The position numbers and the translations under genes were made by a program. Below are positions 37,713 to 49,685 of a stretch of 64,000 nucleotides of DNA, piece after piece (the first letter of the stretch is position 1; every line of letters begins with the position of its first letter). The stretch is taken from NCBI GenBank assembly GCA_003344405.1, contig NOWV01000062.1, positions 336,670 to 400,669 on the forward strand, given 5' to 3'. The notes under the pieces are model-generated. The model had not been told where the DNA came from. It saw only the letters and a list, made by a program, of their open reading frames with translations, and searched no databases. The DNA is from Trichoplax sp. H2 (taxonomy: Eukaryota > Placozoa > Uniplacotomia > Trichoplacea).

Positions 37713-40700
37713 GTATGCTACTATAGGCAGCTAATGATTAATAAGACTACCGCATATAGCTATCACAGTTCATAACTCTATATCGTTATTATTTTGAATG
37801 AAGCGCTCTTCTTTACTCATGATAGCTTAAATTACGTTATCGTTGTTAATTTCTGTATTTTAACTTACCGTAATACTCATTATTTAGATGGACTGATTTG
37901 CTAAACCGGAAAAATGAATATGGTGAACCTGTCATGCAAAAGTTAATTCGATTCTTACCAGATGCTGCACAGGTTTTCATTCTTTCTATTTATTGACATT
38001 GATTAGTAAAATTTGTTTAAATAATGATAAATTTGTTCTCATAATTTTGTTAGGCTGTCATGGATCGATGTGTCGAGCGGGAATATGACCGAGATCATCC
38101 AGACCATACGGTATTCGTCAGAAATTTTCGATATATTGCAAACGAGAGTTAACTAACGATCAATTATTAAACTTATAAATTTATACATACCATTTTTTTG
38201 GTTCTCAATTGCATTTAATAAATAGATTACTTTTAAATTTCAATTTATCGATCCTTTACCGGATCAAACCGGCAAGCGTTTTGCTGGACTAACGGTAAGA
38301 AGTGTATTCACCCCCTACTTAAAAAAACTTAAAATATAGATGTACCTAAAGAATATTGAACCCTTGAAGTTTGTAATTGAATATATTACATAAAAACACT
38401 CTCAATCTTGAATACATTCTGAGTCCGTTAGTTGCGTATCTCTTCCAATGCCAAAGTATAAAGTATATTGCAAATTTTATAAAAATTTACGTGTACAGCA
38501 CTCGGTCTTACGTATGATATGAATTCCGTAGAGTAATCATTAAACATTCCGTACTTTCATCACATATTTTTGTTTAGACGTAACTACTGCATCCAAAAAT
38601 AAGCAAATTTCCTTCATTTTCTTAAACTTTAATTAGGATATGGCTAAATACGGGAGAGAGACATTATTAAGTCATCCTTTGGCAATGCAGCTCATCCAAC
38701 TGAAATGGTAACATAAAAAATTCGATTCCTTGATTTATCATAGATTCAGTATTTGCAGCAGATAGCAGCTTGCTTTACACCGTAGCCAACTACATATTGC
38801 AAATACTGATTTTTCTATTTTAATGAACAGGGAAATATTTGGAAGAAACTTATATTATTTGAATATGCTTGCCTACATCACATATCTTACTTTATTAACC
38901 ATTTATTCCGTTATATCGATTCAAATTACTCCATATCAAATCCGATTGCAGGTAAATTACGACAATTGATCTATCTATATTTCGTAATATGAAATATTAA
39001 GTAGGCGCTTTAAAATCTTACAGAATATTTATTAAGAGTACTAATTAGAATCAAATACAATCTAAGGTTCACAACTGATAGTGATTATTATTGTCAAATA
39101 ATAAATTTTATAAATTTTAATGCTACCTAGTATCAATTCATGTTCTCATATTGTAAATTTTTGCTTCCTTTTGTAGCCCGATACCCTTCTGATCGTCTTT
39201 CAGATCCTCATTGGTTCCTTAGCTATAATAGGAATATTTAAAGAAACTATTCAGCTGATACAAATGGTAAATAGAAGAAATATTTTTATCCCAGTTACTT
39301 ATATTAATAACAGCTAGAAAAGTATGAAATACATAAGTATATGGGTGTACGCTAAGTAACTAATTTAAGGAGTTCCTTTAGTGATTTCTGTTTCTGTTCA
39401 CCATTATTGCTTCAATATAATGCTACCTTAAGTGATCGTAGTTTAACCTTGTACAGCAAATGACATGCAGCAGTTGTAACGTTATTGCGCCCTCCTTATC
39501 GACTGAATCTATCAATTTTGCATTATTGGCCGTATTATTTAATCAAGTTACCGGCATATATCTTAGTTCAATCTGATGTGAAAAGAGTTTGCTTGTAAAT
39601 TCTAACTGTATGAATAATCCAAGAGTTTTCCAATTGATACAAGTTAATTTTGAATATTTATTATTTTTCGCTAACAGAGGTTAAACTACATCGAATGGAT
39701 AAATATCTTAGATTGGATTTGCTACGTTACCGCTATTGTTTTCATTTTTCCTTCGTGGCTATCTACAGCAAAACTTATATGTTTCCAAACTGATGTTATA
39801 TGCAATGCAAGCGATTACGGCCAATATATTGTCGGAGGGCTACCTATTGAGTACTGGCAAGTTGTATCAGGAGCGATAGCTATTCTAACGGGCTGGGTTA
39901 ATATGCTACTCTTTCTTCAACGGTAGGTAGATGATAATGAGTAATTCACTATGCAAAGCTTACTCTAAAATCGATCCTAAGAATTAGCCAAACTTTTTCG
40001 CTGCTCACGTCTTTTGATATTTTTTGTTAATCCATAAATCTAAAAATTAGTAATTAATTGTAAAGGTGACGTCCTATCTTTGTGATTTAGGATAGTTGTA
40101 ACACTATTACCATATATGCAGCAGAATGCAATTTATTGCAAATTTGGTATATTTTTGAGATAGTATATTCAACACCTATGTATTCCCTTACGAATTATAT
40201 TTCGATAACTTACAGGTATTCGTACGGTGTTTACATCGTAATGTTTACAACTATACTTGGTGGAGTACTCAAGGTAAGCTAAATATCTAAATCGAATATT
40301 GATAGAATTACATTCATTTTAATCGACTATTAAGTTGGTTATTGAAACTTATTCGCATCATGCTAGGTTTTACTCGTATATTCATTCATGGTAATAGCGT
40401 TTGCCCTAGGTTTCCATATGATCATGCAAAATCAAGTACGTAATCTTTTTTATCTTACTGAACAAGCCATTATTGGTTTCTTCTTCACTCTACTAATTAA
40501 TTTAAATGAGCGTAGGCAAAATATTGCCAATGTAATGCGAAGCAACCCTCTCTATCATCACTATGATGTTTGTTGTCTTAAAGTTATCCTTTATAAGAGT
40601 ACTTTTTCGAATAAACTTTCACACTTTTAATTGAGTAGTGATATATCCTCTATCTTTTTGAATAGAATTCATTCAAGCGAGTAGATATTGCCATCGTTAG

Positions 40701-42995
40701 ATGTTTCGTAATGATGATTGGAGAAATAGATTATGAGAAAGATTTCTTCGTTACCATCCAAACATACATGAAAACTCAGCCGTTATTTGCTGTTGCTTTG
40801 GTCGGCTTCTTGATTGCTTTCTGCATTTTAATGACAATTGTATTAATGAATCTTATGGTATGAAGTCGCCCTTTCTCTATCTCTATTCTTTGTTTTTTTG
40901 TTATTCAAGCACCATTTCGAATTAAAGTCGTCTAATATTTTCAAATCAGGTTGGTTTAGCTATTGGTGACATTGAACAGATTCGAAGTGAGGCTGGAATA
41001 AAAATGCTTACACGTCAGGTATTAAATGTAAAATAATATAATTGAAAAAATCTATGCCAGTGTTGGCTAAATTATTTTCTGCTTAATATAAGAATTAGTA
41101 TTGGCAGAATGCAATCTTTGAAATATGATGTGAAAAGCTAAATCTAGCTACTTCGCATGCTCGTAATCATATTTGCTATTGATGAAATTATAAATTTGTT
41201 AGCCTTTCTCGAACTGTCATGTAATACAGTATTGCAAATAAACCGTAATACGTGTATACATAAACAATGAAAAGGACTGGACTTATATTGGAATTAAATT
41301 CATACATCCTTTATCCCTTCATTTAAGCAAATATTAAATATATTAACCTTTTATATTATGTAAAATTTACAAAAATTATACACACTGTAAAGCGTTGATT
41401 TATATCTGGTTAATTTGTATTTAAACATTAACGCGAACAAACTTGCTAAGTAAATTAGAAGATGCTATTTCATTATTGGTTAAAATATTCTCATTGTTTA
41501 GGCTTGCAATCAAACAAACTGGACCGTAATCAATTACGTCTTTAACTGTTTCACTTGTTTCTAGATTAATTACATACACGCAATCGAAGCTAAAATGCCT
41601 CGCAGCCTCAGAAAACGATTTCATCGTTTATCCTGCACAATTAAGCCAAATTCGCCGGTATCTTCAGTAAGTCGATAATATTTCATGGCACGATTTGGTA
41701 TTGATCGTATAATTTTATTTCTTGTACATTTGTTTAACTGGTTGTTATGCTATATATTTTCTGCAATCGCTCACTTTTTCATATCACTTCTGTTATAATT
41801 GACAATTTAAAAATATTCTTTGGAGTTATCCTTGCATATTTGGTGCGTTACTCAAATTTCCTTTGCATTGCGTACCTTAATATATATAATCACAACTGTA
41901 ATACGCTATTTGTGTACAAATATGCTAGCCTTTGATGACCAAGCTTTATAGTTTACGTGAATTTTTATCTAAATATAGGATGTTGCTATAGTATTTTGCT
42001 TTATGTAATTTTAGCGATTTTAGTTAGCGTACTCATGCCTCTATGAGCTTTAAATTTACTTGTTACACCTGCACAATACATAACTAGGTGTGAACGTTTG
42101 AGTAGAATACTAGTTAAGCTTCAATCCAGCAATAATAATATGAACTGTTTCCTTTATAATATCTTGTTATACAGTTCTCATAATTTAGTGCATAATTCTT
42201 TCTTGGTAAAGTTAGTTAACTGGATACCGATAGTCTGCATTATGATAATCCCTAAAATCAATTGAATGTTTAAGTAATTCTATTCCATATTTTTATGTTT
42301 AAACGCTACACTAGCACCTGTGATATTTATATGAGATTCATACATCAGAAACTGTCGTATACTTCATTCTCTAAAGTATGCTTTTTTGGCCAGCTAACGT
42401 TAAGCGAGTGATTATGACTAAGCCGGATAGACCTTTAATTTATGGTGTACTATGTTAATGCAATGATAGGTCCGGTTATTGCTTAGGAGTCTCGAAATTA
42501 CAAAAACAATTAACTTTAAAAAGAAAATACTCTCCAGTACTAAATCCTTACTTGAAGTTGATGGACTTAGAGATATTGAAACAAATATCGATGCTGAGAA
42601 GAAAAGGTATTTAGCAAAGTGGAAATAAATTCAATACGTCAAAATCTGCAATAAGTGCGGATCACTTAATTAATTTTGCCTTTTGAAGTATTAATTTAAT
42701 TTTAAATACTTTTATGGTTAATTATAGATTAAAAGAGTTAAAGGATCAACTCCGTCGACAAAGTGAAGTAGTAGCAGAAATAGCTAATTACCTACGATTA
42801 GATGAGGAAGATGAAGGCATGATAGAAGAAATGGTTTTGGAGAGTAGAGTAGACAACTTCACACTAAGTCCTAGGATCGATACTATTGATGGTCCGCAAA
42901 ATGTTGAGGATATAGTTGGCTCTCCACCTCCTGACCAACCTCACAGTGAACCTGATGGTAGTGGAGATGTTAGTGAGGAAATTGCTCGTCTGTAG
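32243..42995 (+). CDS. TRPA: TRPA1-like channel, paralogue 2 (27 coding exons, 1148 aa)
   Basis: Second tandem TRPA1-type cation channel. Exons join in frame to 1148 residues: a basic Asn/Arg/Lys-rich N-terminus (1-48), 16 ankyrin repeats (to about 604), a linker (605-698), S1-S6 (699-980) and a C-terminal coiled coil with an acidic tail. The pore reads CFVMMIGEIDYEKDF (Gly912-Glu913), and S6 runs into VLMNLMVGLAIGDIEQIR. S5 reads AFALGFH in place of the family's GFGLSFY. The S1-S2 loop is about 21 residues shorter than in paralogue 1 and lacks its sequon cluster. Residues 965-1000 and the tail are the most diverged. It is the most divergent copy, with three fewer introns than paralogue 1. 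Start ATG 32243; exon 1 ends in a GTCAGA donor. Confidence 0.94.
32387..33415 (+). other. Intron 1 of paralogue 2
   Basis: A 1029-nt intron. It contains a degenerate telomere-like stretch, CCCTAATCCTAACC, at 33060-33073. The open frames here are not gene-like. Confidence 0.6.
37888..42995 (+). other. Paralogue 2: exons 14-27 (linker, S1-S6, pore, C-terminus)
   Basis: Exons: 37888-37972, 38054-38110, 38226-38294, 38637-38707, 38831-38951 (S1), 39177-39266 (S2), 39678-39922 (S3-S4), 40216-40273 (S4-S5), 40367-40435 (S5), 40666-40857 (pore, S6), 40950-41018, 41565-41666, 42470-42606 and 42728-42995. The 102-nt exon at 41565 was placed because its length and phase match both paralogues. It is diverged in sequence, so it is the least certain exon. 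Confidence 0.86.
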
Positions 42996-45950
42996 AGATA
43001 GTATATATCGCAAGAAGGATTGTCTGAGATTCGTATGTTTTAAAATTGGCCAAATTATCTGTAGAAGTTAAATCAACGATTCGCATCGTTATATGATTTA
43101 TTCTCAGCAGCTTGTGCGACTGCTTCTCAATCAATTTATTTTTCTACTTTTACTATCTTGTTACATAAACTATGATGGAAGTGCTAATATATATTTGAAC
43201 TTATTATATCCATGACTATTTTTGTCAGTATGCGTAAGTACTCTATATATTTAATACTGTTTATCAGTGCATATCTTGAGTAATATTTCTCTTATAGAGT
43301 TTTTCGCCTGATCGAACCTAACACTTTATATGAAAGTTGCGCCGTACACTTATAATTGTTCAGTCATATCAGTTATACTGTACTATATAATATATACTAA
43401 TGGATTTAGCGTCAATTTTTATAATTAATTTTCATCAGATTATAAGGGATAATTTTAAAACACTCTCATTAACCCTTGAAAGTTTATAATTTAAACTGAT
43501 TGAATCTGGCATAGATTCAATTTGTGTGTTTCATTCTCCATGTACGTATTTTAATGATATAGTAATATAATGTTATCATTGATTCTTTATGATGACTTTG
43601 TTTGGTTCTAGTTGTTATAAGTTGTAATCTAATTATGTCAATGAATTTGGTATTTAAAGTTAAATGTTATAAAGACTCATTGAGATTGTTAACTTCGTCG
43701 ATACCAACTGTAAAAGTAAATAACTAACTTAAAACTTTATAATGCAATGTATACATTTGCTGATTCATTTAATTTTAATTAGAGACAGATCTTTAACAAA
43801 AATAAATGATTAATGTAGTCCGTCTAATGAGAAGACTCTTAAAAGGAAAACACTAATTAAAAATATGTAAAAGAGTACTTTTAAGTAATTACTGTATTTT
43901 TCGCGACGCGCAAGGAAAGGTTCATCTATCACAGTGCTTGCTCATGTTGTCTTTCCTTTATATTGATGCAGAAATTAACGCTTAATGCCGGTGCTCGGAC
44001 TAAAATTTTGCCAGATCAACTAGCCATCGCCATAATTGAGCTTCATAGATAGATTCATTCAGATAAAGTCTCATAGCAGCAGCTTTAAATAGCCGTTCCA
44101 GAGCATAATAACCTTTGCATAGTTAACCTATTAGACATCAGTTAGCACATGAGTTGTACAAGACTTACTGTATATTTAATATTTACCATAATGTACCTCA
44201 TCAGATTTAAGCCATTTACTAATTAAGAAAGGATTCTTTCAGAAGTTTGGGTATATGTTAATACGTGTAACAAGGCAATATCCTGTATAACGTAAAAAAT
44301 ACGCTTTGAATGACTAATAATATAATTTAAATGTCATAATTCGCTTAAAATTAAATAATCATATTAAAAGAGATGTTTACTCTATTAATTAGCTCCATTA
44401 TATCAGAAATTCATTTATCTCTTGGTGCAACAGCAATGTAAAAAACATCTAAACTGAATATGATAAATTGGTACTATCTGCAGTCTATACTTTCGGTGCT
44501 GGAAGATCTAGAAATGATTTCAATCCAAATCTTCAATTCGTATTGCCATATATAATAATATTTTACATCCATATTTGAAATTTTAGTGTGTCCTTTATCC
44601 AATTTTGATACTTTAAAGTAATCTCGTGATTGAATATTACTGTAGTTGCTTACAAATTATTGAAATAGTTTAAGTTTGTTCAGGTACAGTCATTAAAAGG
44701 CTTTAATTTTATCAAGATATTGTTGTTTACTGTCGGAATCTTTGATACCCAACCGCTACTGATTTCTCATTGAAATAGAATTACACCTTGCATTAATATT
44801 CTTCAGATCGTGTTATTATTGATTTAGACATCTACGTAACATTTTATTTCAAGTTACCGCATGGTTATAGACCGTGTCTTGAATAGACAATTTACCTCTA
44901 AGCTTAATCATAACCCAAAGAGATCCAGTACTGTTTATATCATGAATATCTAAAATAGCGATTAACTTTACAAGTTTAGATAATATATCTTGTTATTAAT
45001 GTATTCATCTGAACTTTGATCAGTATGGAAGTTTGCGAGCTGAAATATATGATGATAAATGCTACTATTTTTACGAATATTTAATCAACAGTTGAAGGCT
45101 ATAACGGTTATTTAAAGATTTCATATCCTAACCACCTATACTAGTCGAACGATTAACTATTATAAATAGTGATTAATTTTTACGCTCCCATATTTATCAT
45201 ACTTTCCGTTGTTTACATGTTTACCTAAGCTTTGATAAGTTAGTAGTGAAATTTAATAAAAGTTTGTTCTTGTTGATACTAGGAGACAGTAAATACTGCC
45301 ATTCAGATTGAACCAACAGCCGAATGCCAGTTTAGCTGATGATTCTACCACTGCACTAACTTCTTGGCAAAGTCTTTTTTAAAATGCTATGACGTTTTCT
45401 TCTACGGTATTTAAAGGTCGATTACTGCATTTCTTTGATGTTGTTATAGGTGCAAGTTGGTAAATAATAGCTAATTAGATTATCGTACTGGATTTACAAG
45501 TATTACTAGCTTCTATCGAAGTATCGAATGTTCATAAATTTTCAAGACCGCTATTTCCAGGATATGTCTGAGTATATAAAGTGTTCTATCAAAGGATCTC
45601 CGCAATACTCATCTAAGACTACTTCAATCCAAGCCTAGTAAGGGCAATACTTACAAGAATACTACCGAATGATCAACAGTCTTTGGATTACCTTTCAAGT
45701 TTGCCTGTTCAATGGAGGTAGGGCTAATATTTGTAATTAGTAATTTTAACATAAAAAGCTTAGGCCAGTTAAAGACTATTCTGTTTTTTGGGCGTAATAA
45801 TAACCTGTGCAGATGGGATGGATAGAGAAATGATTTCAACTTTTCAACTTGCTCGATCTTTTAACGTCCTATTTACTTCTAGAATTAGGCTTACAATGCT
45901 ATCATCCAATATTTATCATTTTCTAACCGTATACTTACCGTAAATTATTA
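42996..45950. other. Second inter-TRPA spacer, left part
   Basis: AT-rich sequence (3 kb) after the stop of paralogue 2. It should hold the 3' UTR. No gene, clear repeat array or RNA gene was recognised. Confidence 0.45.
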
Positions 45951-46299
45951 TATTCATACAGAATTATATCAATTTTTAAGCAGAGATGGCGTTATGCACT
46001 GCACATGACAAATTACAATTAATGTATATCGTTGTTGTAATGCTTCATTAAACTCTTAATAATCTTCAATTTCCTCCATTATTACTATTTTGACTTAATC
46101 ACTTTAGAAAGTAGTAACTTAAACTGACAGATGATAACGATTCATATTGCAATATAAATTTATTGATTAAATTACCATCGTTATCTCTCTAAGCGGATCA
46201 TCATATAAAATCTTTAAATCCCACTTTTACATTTCTCCTCATTTATGATATCTTAGTAGGTCATTAGTGGATTACTTGCTGATGATATCAAGACAGCCT

Positions 46300-47710
46300 A
46301 GAGTCTGTTTTGGTTGTAATGTGGTATCCTATTTTATCCTATTCATATCACCATTCTTAATGCTATCAATTAATCGATTAGGCAATACGCGCATGAAAGA
46401 TTGGAAATAAATCATAACATGTAGCTAATATTAAAATAAATGATGTCGTCGTTTCCTATTTCTTCATCTTATACGTAAATCTCTCCTTCATTCGCACTAT
46501 CTTAATAAGATATTAACCGACGCCAAGCTATTCATTAGAGATACTAAGACCATATATGCTGAATAAAATTGTCTTGTATCTATCCGATCCATACCATCTT
46601 AGTTGGTCGATTATTAAGGAGTGTAAAAATCGAAAATCAATTACAATATGATAGCTAATAATATCAAATTAGATCAGAATCAATTTTAGTTCTCTTCTCT
46701 CTACCCGGGTATAATTAAATCCAATCAGTCGTTGTCAACACTTGTCAGCTCTCTTCATTCTACTGACATCTACATCATTTTTATAGAATATTAAGAGATG
46801 CCAAGATAACTATCATTATTAGCAGTAAGATAACCTACAGTCTATTCTATCCTATCCATTTTCTATTTATTACTCAAATGAACAGTATTAAAATCAGAAA
46901 TCGATCGCAACATGGTGGCCAATATCCAATTGGAGTCCATTTTAGTTATACCGTCAATGCACTTATCGCCCTGGACCAATACAACCAGAGGATATTTCAC
47001 CAATTAGCAATACTAAGATAGCTCGCCATCTGTTCTGATTAAAAACAAAGTTCCATTCTATTCCCATCCATATTCTGCTCATTATATGATTAAGCAATAA
47101 GAAAATCAGACATCAATCATAATTTGATGGTCGATATCGAATCGGATTCAAAATTAATTCTTCTCTCCCTATGTTTCAATCCAATTCATCTGCATCTATG
47201 CGATTCTTAGATTCACTTCATTTTGCAAGCGCATTTTTTAACCTACAATACTACTGCAATTAACTGAAATCACTACACTCTGCAAAGGTAATTTATAATC
47301 AATCTATTTTGAGTATAAACGAAGTTACAGTCTCTGTTATCCTATTGATATTCGCATGGATATTCGTATGATTACTCGACTGAACAATATGAAGACCAAA
47401 AATCAATCATGATTCGGTAGTCAAGATCAAATCGGATTTAATTCTGCTTAATCTCTGTTTGCGTCGGAATCTGATTCATCCCTACTTGAGCCTTCACCCT
47501 TTCTGCATCTACAAGCATACCGTCTCTAATAGAATGATATTCCATTGATCAGCGACATTAAGATAGTTTACGATTAGTCCATCTTAGTTATAAATAAAAT
47601 TATATTCACATTCGATTTATTACTCGATGGATCAGTATAAAGATCAAAGATCACTCCTGATCTGATAGTCATATCGAATTAGCGTTCCATTTTACTTCTT
47701 CTCCAACCTT
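46300..47710. repeat. Degenerate tandem array, about 210-290-bp unit, about 6 copies
   Basis: A shared phrase of the form aaaatca-aaatcaat-ataatatgatag-caatatc-aatt recurs near 46399, 46625, 46890, 47102, 47391 and 47641. Before it lies a ctattctatccta-ccat block and after it a ccattttagttcttctct block. Unit length varies (212-289 bp), and copies are strongly diverged. Confidence 0.7.
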
Positions 47711-47951
47711 TGATAAAAACATTTACAACCTTAAATCAACTATCTAACGCAACTTGTATATCCCTGATATCAAAGGCGTGGTCTAATTAGAAAAACAAAA
47801 GACAAACATCTTAACAATATGTTTCTATCATTGATGGAAGAAAGAATAGTAACAGTCTTGCTGCACCATTCTTATACAAACCCTTGACAAATATTTCAGT
47901 CCTAGGTAGATCAACCAATGGATACAATCATCCATTTTCCCTGTATCTAGA

Positions 47952-47974
47952 CCCTAACCCTAACCCTAACCCTA
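47952..47974. repeat. Interstitial telomeric repeat (CCCTAA)3.8
   Basis: Three perfect CCCTAA hexamers plus CCCTA lie inside the second inter-TRPA spacer, about 1.5 kb before paralogue 3. TTAGGG/CCCTAA is the general metazoan telomere unit. Confidence 0.85.
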
Positions 47975-49455
47975 GATAGTAGTCAAATTATATTAACCGC
48001 AGTACTATCTATCCATTATTAGGAAAGAGTGAAGAATAGATAAGGTCAAATTTATCTTGTAATTGTGATGATAACATTATTTCACAAATAGATTACTAAC
48101 CTATTTAGATATCAGCGCCGCATTTATTCCAACGCTATCGTGATTATCCTTCATCCATTAGAAAGTTTTTTAAATTATAGCCAGGCAAGTGGCAAGGTAA
48201 AGGATAAAAGGTAAAGTCAAATTAACCTGGAAAGTTTCTATCAATCAATGAATTTATTGTGTGTTTCAACCATAACAGAAAAATCAACACATGATGCCAA
48301 GAATCCTTCTCGTTAACGATTGTTTTATTTTTTATTAAATAGTAATTACAATCAATAAATTAGGTTTTAACACGACCCAATCATTCGCATTGTATCGATA
48401 ATTTTTCATCTTTCGTCGGCAAGCGAAGCTTGCTAGTCATTTCTGCGATATATTGGGTAATCCATTTGACAATCTCTATTTCAAGAAATTCAATCTAAAC
48501 TAAATCAACTTCTATTGCTATAAATAGTTTTTAAAAGCGTTGCGCGCCCTGTCTTTGCAGACTTGTAACAATCTTCTATTTTATTTATTATGTCATCAAT
48601 CGATAAAATTAATTACACATTGATCAATTTATTTTTATAAAACACCCAAAGGTTATAATCACATCAACCAGATCAATTTCTACACCATGAAATAATTAAG
48701 CAGTGCTATGCATCGAATAATGTCCTCTAAAGTATACGTATACAGTAAAGGTAGAGTTATGGTCTAGTTCGGGTTAGCATCAATTTTTAGAGATGTAGTA
48801 AGCAATCAATTCTAGTTACCTCGATTATTTCAAATCTATTTAACTAAGAGAGATATACTATAGTGTTAATAGTGTCCCTTAACATTGGATTACGTTGGGG
48901 AAATGAACGAGATATTGTGCTCTTAAGCTATAACACTACATGATACAACATACCGTTACTCGATTATCATCATCATTTCTTTCTATACTACACCGAACAA
49001 ATCCACTTAGGATATATCTTCCACTCGAAAAATCGATTTTCAATTTACTGTCGTCGCTTATGATTGTAAGTTAATCATATCAAGAGAGAAAAATTGATAA
49101 TTGACTACTGCTGACCTGAATATATTAGATAGTTTATTGACAATTTAAATGAACAGCATCGATAAAATCATCTACCGATGCTGCAGTAATGGATATCACA
49201 ACTAATCACAACTAATCACACTGCCACTGATCGTTTCGAATGATTGCAAAATTGGTTTAATTTTATTGCTCATATGGATGAAACAATGATAAGTCGACTA
49301 TTAATATACGCGTATGCTAAAGGCTATCGAATTGGCATTCCTATTTTGACCTGTGATTGGTCTCCTGCTCTGTTTTTATAAACATAATCTAACTTTGACA
49401 TCGATCATCCATGTTAAAATAGTCGGTGCATGGGCATGCGCTTAATTTGAGCAAA
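47975..49455. other. Region upstream of TRPA paralogue 3
   Basis: No gene recognised. The promoter of paralogue 3 should lie in the right part. The hexamer-scale duplication aactaatcacaactaatcac at about 49200 is the only local repeat noticed. Confidence 0.4.
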
Positions 49456-49479
49456 ATGGCTCGCAAGTCTACTCGTAAG
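49456..49479 (+). other. Possible extra first coding exon of paralogue 3
   Basis: ATG at 49456 opens MARKSTRK, ending before GTTAAT. The next acceptor (TTTATTTAG ending 49679) would join it in frame to CCCAAG and the ATG at 49686. A stronger GTAAGG donor four bases upstream would break the frame, so this may instead be leader sequence with a small upstream frame. Confidence 0.35.
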
Positions 49480-49685
49480 GTTAATAAATTAATCCATCTT
49501 GGTTGGGAAAATTTTATTTAGAATTGATGGATCAAGATCTAGCTCGTATATTAGCAAAATCTGTTCTTAATTTACCTTGCCATATTTGATTCTATCGAAT
49601 ACTTGGAGCTGTCATGAAATAATACTAATTCTACCATTTCAGTGCTGATTTCGTTGTTATTAATCTTTATTTTATTTAGCCCAAG

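Noticed and set aside
41421-41624. 67-codon minus-strand frame within TRPA paralogue 2
   Set aside because: It overlaps the plus-strand 102-nt exon (41565-41666), whose length and phase match both paralogues; the minus frame is its shadow.
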